DNA of 64,000 nt, from contig CM049317.1 of NCBI GenBank assembly GCA_026874595.1, positions 53,771,618 through 53,835,617 on the forward strand. The letters are read 5' to 3'. The notes below the pieces were generated by a model. It was not told where the DNA came from, did no database searches, and saw only the letters and a program-made list of their open reading frames with translations. The position numbers were made by a program, and so were the translations under genes. Origin of the DNA: Sipunculus nudus. Its lineage: Eukaryota > Annelida > Sipuncula > Golfingiida > Sipunculidae. Of the stretch, positions 12,690 to 23,809 are shown in pieces; the first letter of the stretch is position 1, and each line of letters starts with the position of its first letter.

Positions 12690-12970
12690 GCTTGAGCAAT
12701 TAGGATTTTGGTTGATATATCCTCCTACTTCCAGATTATATTAATATATTTTGGCTAAATTGAAACTATCGCCTTGGCTTAACAAAAACAACTTTGTTTG
12801 CCTATTTAACACAAGGTTTAGGCATGCCTGGGCAATTTACGAAATGGGATACCGGTTAAAAATCTGTCGAGCAGATTTTAGGGGGGAGGGCTTGTTGCGA
12901 CTCTTTATAAACAGTCCTGAGGAACACCTACCATATAATGTAGAAGTGAATATATGAGCAACATTTAAGT
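12690..12970. repeat. Segmental duplication block X, copy 1 (right part)
   Basis: Matches 18596-18860, sharing 'tatcct.c.tacttc', the 'cctgaa' stretch, 'cctaccatat' and 'aagtgaatatat.a.caacattt'. The open frame 12751-12957 lies within this non-coding repeat. Confidence 0.65.
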
Positions 12971-13220
12971 GATTTCGCGTCGTACATATAAAGGTTGATT
13001 TTAAGATTTTAAAAATGTAAACAGTAAAAATAAGTCACGAATAATCAAAGTGAGACCAAACCTTGATTAGGTGAAAGGGGCGCCCCTCAGGTCAGAACAT
13101 GAATCGATGACATTATGAATTGTTTACGCACAGATGGACGAACGGAGCTAATAGTTAATTTTACACAACCCGCAGAGGCTTGGGATAAGCCACTGATACT
13201 ATATGAGTTGTTACAAACAT

Positions 13221-13312
13221 TATTCACCGGCTTCTGTGATCTGTGGGGTAGGGAAGAGGACTCAAAGCCGGGAGGTACTGGATACACCGGAGGAGATTTT
13301 TCACGGTCTGTC
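13221..13312 (+). repeat. SINE head fragment (tRNA-headed SINE family 1)
   Basis: Matches the head of the SINE at 16340: 'accggcttc', a gapped A-box area, 'ctcaaagccgggag' and 'gagatttttcacgg'. The body is missing. The same SINE type follows block X copy 2. Confidence 0.65.
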
Positions 13313-13879
13313 TGATCTATATCTACTCTTATCGATATAGATCGAATTTTGTTCCCACTTTGTTCCCGCTCCATCGACATTTTATGACTTTAGGACTATT
13401 TATCGTAGCCATGTATGCGCTTCCACAAAAAAACCCATGTACCAGGCCAGCCAATGTTGTTACAATTGATTTGATTGACAGCCAACCGGCCCACATGCTC
13501 ACGAAATGAATTCCAATACCCACCCGACATAGAGTACCGTGAACGTGGGTTACAAAACAAATGTAACCACAGGCTCAGAAAGATTGACCCGATACCCCGC
13601 CAGGTGCGTTCACAAGGCTCCTTGTCGGCATGGGTTTCGGGCCTGTCTGTTTGAGCCTGTTGTCTATGTACGCCGGATATCGGGCCAGTTAGCAGTCAAT
13701 CAAATCAGATATTTAAAAAAAAACGACAAATCAGCCCAAATCCGTATGTATTTCAGCAGTACTTAAGGAGTCCATAAATATAAATTGATTTGAATAATCA
13801 GCAGGAAATTAAAACTATTTCGCTAAACAACAACATTAGTGTTTTCCAACAAAATGTGTATCTGTTATGCAATGAGTCC
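13313..13879. other. Unassigned DNA
   Basis: No recognised gene or repeat. Several overlapping short open frames on both strands without domain signals. Confidence 0.4.
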
Positions 13880-14110
13880 CTGAAATTTTGCAGGAACACA
13901 GATTAATTGCCCATACATCACCATAAACAGATACAACAACATCTTGACCACACAAACTGTACTATGTTTAATAGCTTACATGGCTTAAATGCATATAATA
14001 ACATAATATACCTGAAAAGTCAATGTTTACATTTTACTGGGTAAAATAAACAGGCGCCGCCCTGTCTCCCATTTACATGCCCCTATATTGATATATAAAA
14101 CAAAATTCAT
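13880..14110. repeat. Dispersed repeat Z, copy 1
   Basis: Matches 30170-30415: 'catcttgacca.aca', 'agcttacatggcttaaatgc', 'gg.aaaataaacag.cgc' and 'tacatgc'. Moderately diverged, function unknown. Confidence 0.65.
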
Positions 14111-14451
14111 TGATGTTTGTATACTCTCTCATCTTATTCCAAGTGTGCACATATATTGACTACGATTCGATTTGGGCAGTCGCGCTCCAGCATTTTGATA
14201 TATATGTATTTGCATCCTGGTATCACCCAGGCCAGTGTCTACTGCACCTGTTGGCGTGAATAAATGTGATCGTATATTATAGAAGGCTACGACATGTGCA
14301 CCTCTTTTACTCCTCGATGAAGTTGACGCTAGAGCGACACTCTCGGAGGCTAAAGACACTGACAGTACCGTAGCATATACTCTGTAACTCAGAATTAATT
14401 AATTTAAGTAATTTAATACACATTCGAATGAAACAAAAACTATTTCATAAA

Positions 14452-14731
14452 CTAGAAATCTGTATTCTAAGGAATGCGAGCCTCCGCCACGTCCACTTAT
14501 TCAGCTCATGTTCCTAGGTCTATTTGGGCATAAGTGACTGTACATATGTGAATGTTCCTTGATGACGTTCCCAAATCCAGATTACACCAAAATCTAATCG
14601 GTTCTTCATTGCCCGAAATGCCCTGGAAATCTCGAGAAATTGCGTCAATGATTGCGTGTTTTGTTGTGAACAAACACAAACACAAACACATACACAAACA
14701 CACACAGGAACGGAAATGAAAATGTTGGTGG
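14452..14731 (-). mobile_element. Helentron-like non-autonomous element, family C
   Basis: On the minus strand it ends with a subterminal 'GGCGGAGGC', a short hairpin ('GCATTCCTTAGAATAC') and then 'AGATTTCTAG' followed by TT. That is the 3' plan of Helentron-derived elements. The body matches 20259-20690, 25205-25470, 49032-49205 and 53745-54010 ('cttgatgacgttcc', 'aaaatctaatcg', 'gccctg.aaat'). The 5' end is degenerate and there is no ORF of its own. Confidence 0.7.
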
Positions 14732-14759
14732 CCTTTTGTATTGAGACGTCATTGAATAT

Positions 14760-15010
14760 AAAGTGGTTTATAATTACCGCCCGTTAATTAATAAAAAGCT
14801 AAAATTGTGCTATATTTGTGCTGGTTATTGAATAAATTACCAGACAGCATGCTAATCCAAACTAGCCATGAAAACAAGATTCGCAGGCCTTCTTTAAATA
14901 ACTGATCTTGTCTGCTTTTCATGACACCAGTTATGAAAGAAAAGCCGTTCCAAAGTTCGCATCAAAATATTGGCTGAGTGGTATTATTTCGCAAATTTTG
15001 GTGTGAATCC
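14760..15010. repeat. Segmental duplication block W, copy 1
   Basis: Matches 20745-20970: 'accagacagc', 'aaactagccatgaaaacaaga', 'ttaaataactgat' and 'ttcgca.caa.tattg'. It follows a family C element in both copies, which links the two large tandem units. Confidence 0.7.
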
Positions 15011-15713
15011 AGCATATGAGGAATACTACAAAGGACCAGTCACTTACGCACCAGTGAACCTGGGAATATTGGCAAAATGCAAACACGGGTTGCAGAAAAT
15101 TCCAAAATAGAGACACTCCCAAAGCGAAGGTTCACATTCTTTGGAATGCAAATTTCCAGTTTTCAATGTTTTCAACCTCTACAATGGCTGTATCGCTGAC
15201 CATTCCCCACGGGGCGTACCATGTATTGTTTTGTTTTAACAAAAATACGTTTCCATATATATGTTCGTGCAGGTTAAGGCGCCATTTTCGTTCAGATTTG
15301 TAGTTGTAGTAAAGACTTTTATTTGGCGCCATTATGGGCCCTTTATTCCTCGTTAGCAGCACGATGGCTTAATCAGCGTCGGTTGTTACATAGCTAAAAT
15401 TTTCAATATTTTTTTTCCGAGAAGGTTTGTATTCCCGAGTGATTTCGTGTTGGAACAAACCTTTGTCGGGAATTATCGTATGTTAACTTTAAATGTGATA
15501 ATATTTACATTTTGATACGCGATGTGGTAACTTTTTTCTAAGATTTGTGAAAATAACAGTTTAACAGAGAGACGATCATAAAGTTAACCGTTAGAATTGA
15601 CGTATACATCCGCTATATGTAAAACGGATCACACGCTATAGAAGTCAACTATCAACAGTTGGGTGACAGGCTGAAGCTATATCCAAACAATCAATCAACA
15701 ATACATCAGAGTA
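15011..15713. other. Unassigned DNA
   Basis: Contains a minus-strand frame at 15132-15362 (76 codons) with ordinary amino-acid composition but no splice or domain support. Otherwise nothing recognised. Confidence 0.4.
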
Positions 15714-16054
15714 GACCGGCTTCTGTGGCTCAGGGACTCAAAGCCGGGAGATCGTGAGTTCGAATCTCAGCCGTCGCGGTGAGATTTTTCACGGTCGGCC
15801 CCCACCCAGGGTGAGCGCCCTGCAGGCTTAATGGGGAGACCTTGCCCAAAAGTCGTGTTTCCCTCGCAAATGAGTGCGCCTTTCGGGGATTCCTCGGTGT
15901 TATGACCCAGCAATGCTGATGACACACACCCAGGACCCGCGTGTAAGCCTCTGTCACGTAGTCCGAAACCGGTATAAAATTCTGCAGATGTGCATAATCT
16001 TAGTTAAACAAGCATTAAAAAATAGAGGCGGTCATCTCCACTAAAAAAATCTTT
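15714..16054 (+). repeat. tRNA-headed SINE, family 1
   Basis: The head has an A-box-like 'gtggctcaggg' and a B-box 'gagttcgaatctc', consistent with an internal Pol III promoter. The body continues 'gagatttttcacggtcggcc', 'gtgcgcctttcgggg' and 'cctcggtgttatgac', and ends 'cattaaaaaatagaggcgg'. It lacks about 70 bp present in the copy at 16340. Confidence 0.85.
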
Positions 16055-16339
16055 AAAAAATATATCGGAGTATAGCCGACGAAATCTCGAGTTTGCATAT
16101 TTAGATAACATACAGAGCTTATATAGACACTAAGCTTGTATTTTTTCTGGTATTTTCAGGAAAAAAACATTACAAATATAATTTTCCCAGTATGTGGGGT
16201 TTCCGCAACCACCGAAACCGCCTTTGTTTTTAAGTCCAGAATGCATCAGGTGTCAAAGGTTGGTCGTGCATGACTATTGTCGATGACATCCAAGTCACTG
16301 GCAAGATCATCTGCTTGTGCAGTTACAACAGAAGAATCT

Positions 16340-16752
16340 GGCCTACCGGCTTCAGTGGCTCAGGGGTAGGGCACAGGTCTCAAAGCCGGGAGATCGTGAG
16401 TTCGAATCTCAGCCGAGGCGGTGAGATTTTTCACGATCGGCCCCCACCCAGGATGAGCGCTCTGCAGGCTTAATGGGAAAGCCGTGCCCAACGGCCGTGT
16501 TTTACTCACAAACCAGTGCGCCTTTCGGGGGTTCCTAGGTGGTATGACCCAGCAATGGGGACGATTACGCACCCATGGCCCGCAGGTGCAGTAGTCACCG
16601 GGCCTGGTTGACGCCAGGATATAAAATGAGAGGAAGCGTGTGATACTGTCCTGTCACGTAGTCCGAAACCGGAACGGATTTCTGCAGATGTACATATACG
16701 TAGTTAAGTTAGCATTAAACAATGGAGGCGGTTACCTTCACCATACAAAGAA
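16340..16752 (+). repeat. tRNA-headed SINE, family 1 (most complete copy)
   Basis: About 410 bp. The A-box 'tggctcaggggtag' and B-box 'gagttcgaatctc' lie about 45 bp apart. They are followed by a conserved body and the tail 'cattaaacaatggaggcggttaccttcacc'-like (partial motif: 'ggaggcggttacct'). Its amino-acid frames on either strand are incidental. The two adjacent full-length copies sit within unit 1 of the large tandem duplication and are absent from unit 2. Confidence 0.88.
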
Positions 16753-17039
16753 AAAAAGAACCTGACCTTCCATAAACAAGATGTATTCAGTGAAAAGAAC
16801 TATAACTTATTCCAATTGTCCCAAATTGTCGTGAAATATAAAAGTTTTCCTGAAAAGGCCACTTTAAACATGGAGTACCATAGATGAATCACTAGTAAAT
16901 ATGGAAAATAACAATGACCAAATGTAATTAATTTTTTTAATGATTTTATTTTTAGGTAATTTCACGGGACCTATTTAAATATCATTTTTTTAAACATACA
17001 TGAAATATAGCATTTTCTCTATAAAATAGTTTTATATCT

Positions 17040-17850
17040 GCTTTTTTCATTCTAAACCGTTGGCTTACTCCTGTACTCCTGTAACAAAAAAAGCTGCACT
17101 GGGCGCGATCAATGTCATAAATATAAACATAGCGTGCACGCCACCAGGTAGTCATACCGCACAACCTCACAAATCACGATTTTTTTTCAGGCTTCCAACC
17201 GGCGTTTCTCCTGTGTTTGTTCTTTCATGTATATTCTCCTTGTTTGGAGTTGTTGCGCATTCTAAAGAGTCGGACCTCGTGTCACGCAGTGTTTTTAGGC
17301 TTTACTGATACAATAATTGCGTGAGATAATACACATACAGATCTTTATGAACATGTATCTTTAAAACACTAACAATCATCATAACTTTAAAGGACCCTTG
17401 GTCTAAGGTACACACCCCACGTCATAGATTAGAGTTTAATCACGGAAAGTAAGAGTTTATAATTATGTATCACTTGGTTCAAGGTTATCAACCATGTCTC
17501 TGTTCTTATGTTGCCATTTAGGTAGTTTATCAAACTGAGACTGATATCTAACTCTGAGTGATCCGTATAAGATTGGTTACATTAAATTGGGTGAGTCATG
17601 TTAAGACTTATTTCTTCACACACCTCTTAATGTACACCTGATAACCTTATAGTACAGTGATTATCTGGTAATTTATGACGTCAACCCAACACTCGTGAAT
17701 GATGAAGATGTAAACAGTCTATTTTTGACGTATAGGTGAACTAAGTAATCTTTGGCGGAGGAAACGTATAAGTAGCATCGAGTCTCGGTGCAAAAGAGTT
17801 AGTCATTACTTAACAAAATCTTCAAAAAAAATGAACTCGACTATCTGAGA
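17040..17850 (+). repeat. Segmental duplication block Y, copy 1
   Basis: Matches 20971-21575 plus 22195-22560, and in part 41975-42420. Shared landmarks are 'gcttactcctgt', 'cacgcagt.ttt', 'gataatacacat', 'ggacccttggt', 'atcacttggttcaagg', 'caaactgagactgat', 'acacctgata' and a TATA block near the end. Confidence 0.8.
17767..17775 (+). promoter_or_regulatory. Promoter-like TATA block, copy 1
   Basis: 'TATAAGTAG' about 40 bp after 'TTGACGTATAGGTGAA'. Both motifs and their spacing recur at 22442-22492 in block Y copy 2. Downstream 'agcat.g' and 'gagtta' are also shared, as is a short region around 'gaactcgac' / 'gaactggac'. This looks like a core promoter with an upstream CRE-like site, but no functional ORF follows either copy. 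Confidence 0.45.
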
Positions 17851-17864
17851 TTTCCTATTCTTAA

Positions 17865-18870
17865 AATCACATTGGTGTCATGTTCAATTATTCATATGTA
17901 TATATAGATATTTATAATATGTTACAATTTTTGTAGGCCTAATAATTGTTTATAAATCAGAAAACACTGAAAAAAGGGAAATGTATAAAGTGCAACGTAC
18001 GTCTAAATTATGTTTTATAATGAAAATGGATTATAAAAAAATAACGTTAATGGCAAAATGATTATGGTTTATGTCGACCGTAATAGAGCACCAAAATGTA
18101 AATTGTACCCTTCATCATAAGCACTTCACCACAGGTAAGTGGCCATCAATACTCTTAACTCACATTATAAGTCACAGGCCACTATATCACAAAGGCGAAT
18201 AGCAAAAAGAGCATATTCTCTACCTATAAAGCTAACCTGAACGAGCGTTTACTAAAAACTACACCCAGGCGTAACGTAAAATACTGATCAAAGGCTTGTC
18301 TTTTGGTTTCCCTTTTGGTGTTACATACTGCAAAGTACCTTTAAAACAGTGTGTACAGTCCAAGTTTTGTATGTTGTACCCTCAGACGATATATATATTT
18401 CTGCTAAATCGAAATCAGGGAAATAAAATTGGCATTATCTGTAGGTTATTTAAAAAAAGGTTTTACCGCCAGGACGAGTTACGAATTTGGGACTTTCTTC
18501 AAAATAATCGACCAGACTCGAGGCATTAACGGGCATGTTTCTCCCCCTCTAAACACGTCCCAGATAAAATCGCTTCACCTTTGCACGAGTAATGGGATTT
18601 TATTTGGTCTATCCTGCTTCTAGTTCGGGTTATACTAATAAGATGTTGGTAAAATGACACGGGCTTGACCTCGCAAAAAGAACTTTATGGTCCTATCTTT
18701 AGCAAAGATTTAGCCACTCCTGAACAATATACGAAATTAGGAGCCCCTGAAATCTGTTCAATATATGTAATTGTTGCGACCCCGCCTTGTCACGGTCTTC
18801 GGGTAAAACCTACCATATTAAATACAAGTGAATATATTAACAACATTTTAGAAAACAGATATTGTAAAAA
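17865..18870. repeat. Segmental duplication block X, copy 2
   Basis: Counterpart of 11355-12970 without the LTR. Region 18376-18595 is present here and replaced in copy 1 by the LTR. It lies directly downstream of block Y copy 1, so the order Y then X suggests a tandem head-to-tail array. Confidence 0.75.
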
Positions 18871-18879
18871 CATGAAAAA

Positions 18880-19212
18880 AATCAACGGATTCTGTCACCT
18901 AGGGGTAGAGCCGGGACGTAGTGAGTTCAAATCTCACCAAATGGGATTTTTCACTTGCGGCCCTCACCAAGGGTGAGCGCTATGTAGACTTTCGGGGGGG
19001 GGGGGGGGGTTCCTCGATGTTATGACCCTTGAATCGGAATGATTACACACCCAGGCCCAGGATACAAAAAAAAAACATGATAGGCAGCTAGGGGGCATAA
19101 CGCCCTGTCACGTAGTCCCAAAACAAAAGCTGACACAATGGGCAAATGTGCATTCTTTTATTAAACGTTAGATATGACAGCATATAAATGGGAGCGGTTA
19201 CCTGTCAAACAA
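18880..19212 (+). repeat. tRNA-headed SINE, family 1 (decayed)
   Basis: Head 'cacctaggggtag' and B-box-like 'gagttcaaatctc', then 'gggatttttcac', a G run, 'tcctcgatgttatgaccc', 'cctgtcacgtagtcc' and a terminal 'gggagcggttacct'. Several deletions. Confidence 0.75.
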
Positions 19213-20258
19213 AAACAGGAAATAATAGAATCTTATCGATCAGCCTTGGCGGAGGTAAGGTAATCAAACCAATTTGTTAAATCGATTTTAGATTACCGGA
19301 AGGTACCCAGAGAAAAGGTGTAATCTCAAACCCATCGGGATACCGGAATAACATTGGGTCACAATGGTATATGGACGTTTGTATTAAAAAAATGTAATAT
19401 AGCGATTAAAATTACCCAGGAAATGTCATGGATTCTTCGAGTGTTACAATTACCCTTCACAGAATTTCGCAGAAACCCGCTTAATACGTTTACAAATTAA
19501 AACCAACTCCGCTACTCACGCACCGGTTATACACTGCAGTCGTAGGAGGTCTCTCTGGCTAAAACCGCTGCTGTGTATAGCAAGATTATCTGGGTCTGAC
19601 CACCAAGGACAACACAGAGCAAAGAATAGCAATCAGACCAATGACAGCGTGGTATCGCATTGTGCATCCAGCCAAATTTTAAACATGAGACACCTGCTCT
19701 CTTTTTTATCAGATTACATCGAGGCATTAGCTGTCGTTGGTCGAAATCTTGGCTGTGTGCCAGAACCGGTGTAATCAGTGTGTAATCTAGGTCACAACGC
19801 AGAGGAACCCCCTATAGACGCACGCGCCCCTTTAGCCGAGGTTCCACCTCCACATTCTTTCTACAATTCTTAAATGTTCTTGAAAGTTGTAAGAAGACTT
19901 TGAAAGGCTTTGTGTGAGGACATAATAAATGTGGGTGTATTTTCTAAGAGAACGTGATATAGAAGGTTGCGTCTGGTACGGAAATGGGCACCTCTTTACC
20001 CCCTGGATTGAACTGACTCGAGTGCGACACTGCGGAACCTTAATTTTAAATGGTTAATGGCAACTTCTCATGTGACCCCGGTGCGTGGGAACACATTACC
20101 GTATGATATCTTAGGATCCGTTGGCCGGACGTGGTTGTCGTGGTTGCCTTAGCACTTCCGTAGGTGAACCTAGACAGTGACAGTGACAGTAAATGCGAAT
20201 GAAATAAATAAAGGGATCTAGCTCTCTCGACTTTCCAATAAACCTAGCATATGATAAA
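19213..20258. other. Unassigned DNA
   Basis: About 1 kb without a recognised element. It contains the symmetric short repeat 'gtgacagtgacagt' at about 20175. Confidence 0.4.
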
Positions 20259-20690
20259 CTAGAAATCTGCCTTCTAAGGAATACAAGCTTCCGCCATGTT
20301 GACTTATTCCGCCCATATTCCCAGGTTCATTTATTAATAAGTGGCTTTACATATTTGAATATTCCTTGATGACGTTCTTGAATCCGGATCACTTTCCAGA
20401 ATCACAACTCATCGTTTCTCCATTGTCCAATGCCCGAAAAGCCCTGAAAATTTTATGAAATTCCGTTCATTAATGCCAGATTTATGTAGTGAACAACCAC
20501 ACCCGAAAAAAGACCAACAGGGATGAACGCCTCCGCTCCTTGGGGTGGCAACAAATCGGGATGAACAAGTTTTGGGGTCTTTTGTATTGAGACGTTTATG
20601 AATATTAGGTGATACTTATAATTATCAACTACCACACCCAAAAACAGACCAACGGGGATGAACGGATACGCTCCTGGGGGTGGCAACAAG
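20259..20690 (-). mobile_element. Helentron-like element, family C, with duplicated 5' end
   Basis: Minus-strand 3' end 'CTTAGAAGGCAGATTTCTAG' next to TT. The 5'-terminal motif 'tgttgccaccccnnggagcg' occurs twice, at about 20515-20555 and about 20645-20690, separated by about 135 bp of duplicated sequence. The element therefore carries a partial internal duplication. Confidence 0.65.
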
Positions 20691-20744
20691 TCGGGGAGGG
20701 GGGTCTTTTGAGTCGAGGCGTTAATGAATATTAAGTGTTGTTTA

Positions 20745-20970
20745 TAATTATCATCGTTTTATTATTAAAAGCAAAATTTTGGCTTTATTTTGCTATTTAT
20801 TTAATTTGTAACCAGACAGCGGTCTGACTACGTATTATCTAAACTAGCCATGAAAACAAGACTCACGGGGATTTCCTTAAATAACTGATGGGCTCTTCTT
20901 TTCGTTACACTGGTTATAATTGAACATCCGTACCAAAGGTAGCATTCAACTATTGACTGTGTAGCCTTAT
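20745..20970. repeat. Segmental duplication block W, copy 2
   Basis: Counterpart of 14760-15010, again directly after a family C element. Confidence 0.7.
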
Positions 20971-21575
20971 TTCACATTAAAATGTCACGTTTAACTTATT
21001 AATTATATCAATTATAAACATAAAAACTGGTTTATTGGTGCCAAATACCTCCTCCTTGTCTCCAGTTACTCGAGACAAAACGATCATTGTTTTCATTTTT
21101 TTTTTACCGCCTGCCATGGCGGTATCCAAGACTATTTACCACGGGAGTGTTTCATGCCTCATGTCACGCAGTTTTGTTAAATTCAACTGACCCACATAGA
21201 CTATTTACTCACATAAAGAGTAAAATCCATGTGCCTGGATCGTCTTGGTGGGAAAATTTTGTATTCAGTCAAAATGAACCGATAGCGTGTGATAATACAC
21301 ATAACACTGTAAATGTTTATGTACCTTTAAGTAACTTTACCTTTATGCAATACTACCAGCCATCATAAGTTATATAAGGACCCTTGGTGTCCGGTGCACG
21401 CCCATCCTCACAGATTAGAGTTAATCAGTGGAAAGTAAGACTCAATTATTATTTATCACTTGGTTCAAGGCTAAGGACCAGGCTCGGTTGCCATTTCAGT
21501 CATCTATCAAACTGAGACTGATACCTTATTCTGAGTAATCTGCATAAGATTAATTAAATTAAAATCGGATACCTC
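20971..21575 (+). repeat. Segmental duplication block Y, copy 2 (left part)
   Basis: Matches 17040-17590. It is interrupted at about 21575-21590 by a gypsy fragment. A segment of about 66 bp (21502-21567) is repeated after the fragment (22196-22264). Confidence 0.7.
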
Positions 21576-21589
21576 AAAAGATGACACAT

Positions 21590-22190
21590 TCTTAGACAAA
21601 ATGACGTAAGTGAGCGACCTATCACAAAGAAAGAAGTGAGATCCTTTCTAAATCACACTGGTTACTATAGCAAATTTATTTCTTATTATGCTGAAATTGC
21701 GGTTCCTTAAACCGATATCGCCCGAAAATGTCAAAGAAATAAGGTCACATGGGGAAAGGGCCAGGAACGATCATTCCCTACACTGAAATTCAATATACGC
21801 CAATTGTACAATTTTCGGATATGTCAAAACCTTTTGTCCTACGAGAAGATCCCGGATATGTCAAAAACCTTTTGCCCTACGAGCAGACCCCGGATATGTC
21901 AAAACCTTTTGTCCTACGAGCAGATCCCGGATATGTCAAAACCTTTTGTCCTACGAGCAGATCCCGGATATGTCAAAACCTTTTGTCCTACGAGCAGATC
22001 CGGACACCGCAGGGTTTGGAATCATTCTGTTGCAACAGTCTGATGGCATCATGGGTCCGGTTGCGTTTATATATGCAAGCCGAAAACTGTCTGAACTGGA
22101 ACGCAACTCCTCTATTATAGGGAGAGAAGCTTTGTCTGTCATATGGGCAACAGGAAAGTTTGATATCCATCTCATTGGGAGATATTTCCA
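21590..22190 (+). pseudogene. Ty3/gypsy RT thumb-RNase H fragment, broken
   Basis: An early frame shows the gypsy RT thumb signature (KKEVRSFL, then GYYSKF, then AEIA), ending in a stop at about 21717. After a shifted stretch and a five-fold 37-bp repeat, the RNase H start appears: FVLRADPDTAGFGIILLQ, then PVAFIYASRKL, ERN, and a REALSVIWA-type block before GRYF. Family knowledge: this order is the RT/RNase H junction of Ty3/gypsy polyproteins. No protease, integrase or LTR adjoins it. In-frame stops and repeat-driven frameshifts make it non-functional. It sits inside block Y copy 2 and is absent from copy 1. Confidence 0.88.
21816..22001 (+). repeat. Five 37-bp tandem units inside a gypsy fragment
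   Basis: Units start at 21816, 21853, 21891, 21928 and 21965 ('cggatatgtcaaaacctttt...'). Spacing is 37, 38, 37 and 37 bp. Because 37 is not divisible by 3, each unit shifts frame, so the same peptide fragment (DMSKPFVLR) appears in all three forward frames. Units 3-5 are nearly identical. Confidence 0.95.
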
Positions 22191-22194
22191 TATA

Positions 22195-22560
22195 AGTAAT
22201 TTATCAAGCTGAGACTGAAACCTAATTTTGACAAGTCTGTATAAGATTAATTAAAGTAAATTCAGGTTACTCCGTGCGTCACGTCATGGCAAATTATTTC
22301 TTTGCATGTTACCAATCATAAAGTTCATATACACCTGATACCCTTATATATAGCATGGACACTAGCTGGTCATTTATTCTGTCAATCCTTCTCTAAATAT
22401 CCAGGGGCTTCGTGAATAATGAAGTCTTATACAGTTAACTGTTGACGTATACGTGAAATAATTGGTCTACGGCCGGGGAAAGGTATAAATAGCATTGGTT
22501 CCAGGTACAATCGAGTTAACTTGTATTAAACAAAACCCAACAAAATTGAACTGGACTTTC
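22195..22560 (+). repeat. Segmental duplication block Y, copy 2 (right part)
   Basis: Matches 17520-17850, including 'acacctgata.cctta', 'cgtgaat.atgaag', the TGACGTATA motif and the TATA block. Confidence 0.7.
22484..22492 (+). promoter_or_regulatory. Promoter-like TATA block, copy 2
   Basis: 'TATAAATAG' about 42 bp after 'TTGACGTATACGTGAA'. Same layout as 17767-17775. A better TATA consensus than copy 1. The downstream equivalent of the possible start codon is ATT rather than ATG. Confidence 0.45.
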
Positions 22561-22576
22561 TGTCGTATCCTTTTCG

Positions 22577-22645
<69 letters not shown>
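22577..22645. repeat. (TA)n microsatellite
   Basis: A long AT tract with one 'aaat' interruption. It lies just beyond block Y copy 2. Confidence 0.9.
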
Positions 22646-22649
<4 letters not shown>

Positions 22650-22985
22650 AATTAATCTACAACTACTAGATTGCTCTATGGTCTTACACCAAAGCTTTTT
22701 AATTATATATATATATGTATATATATATTAAAGATGCATATACATAAAAACACATACACATATTATTATATATACATATATAGCTGTATCACGGCTTTAA
22801 GAACGTTCTGTTAGTAAGACGTCCTGTTAGACCACTAATTTTACACAGTTAACTGCGCGACCGAACGGACGCTTGGACCCAAGAGCTCTGCGTCTGAATG
22901 AGGTTTACAGCGTCATAGACGTAATAAACATTCTGAAAGACCCATATTAATATATACAACCTGTGTCACACATACGATATATAAA

Positions 22986-22986
22986 T

Positions 22987-23055
<69 letters not shown>
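22986..23055. repeat. (TA)n microsatellite
   Basis: A long AT tract, essentially pure. Confidence 0.95.
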
Positions 23056-23058
<3 letters not shown>

Positions 23059-23391
23059 GGCTAAAAATCAATAATGTCGATGATTGGTCGTTTGTTTTAA
23101 TAACTGATTAAATCAATTTGACTTTTGTATAATCGATTACAAATTTTTGGTATCCACATCCAAAGAAGTCATATTTACCAGATGAAATATTCTAATTCTA
23201 TCAGAGATATTAGAAAGACGGGGTACAAAATACGTACAACATTAAAACTTAACCTTGTACAAGGAATAAGTGTCAACAACCCGGCCATTTTTTTTTACCT
23301 TTTCGAGTGAGGTTCAAATTGGACTGGCGTTATTATTCATTATTTAAGGTATTATTATTTACATCAGATTTCACGGTGAAACATACACATG

Positions 23392-23422
<31 letters not shown>

Positions 23423-23809
23423 GTAACTAATTTCGAAATGCTGACACCTGAAACTACCAAACCGTGTAAAAAGAAAGTAAGAGCTGGGTCCCCAATAAGC
23501 CACTCATGTCCGTGCGTCCTCCGATGGCATGGATACACTATCTGATTTACAACGGGATAAGCCAAACATTTTCTCCCCCAGATCGAGGTTATTATATATA
23601 TGGAGACCATGTCTGCATAGTCAGATTGGGACTTGTTCATATCCCATCTCTTATGGATGTAATTAAACCCACTATTTATGGACCGGTCGGGGCAGACAAA
23701 TTAGTCTTATACACCCATGTCATTGACCTGTCGAATTTCTTGGAGGGAGGAGCCGTCTGTTTTTTAAATGAACATACTTTAATACCCAAAACAATAAGAG
23801 CAGTTTAGC
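23056..23809. other. Unassigned DNA
   Basis: Contains a plus-strand frame at 23506-23808 (100 codons) without domain or splice signals, and a short (TA)n at about 23392. No supported gene. Confidence 0.4.

Noticed and set aside
21749-22212. Three overlapping forward frames as separate genes
   Set aside because: They are the same 37-bp repeat read in three frames within a gypsy remnant.
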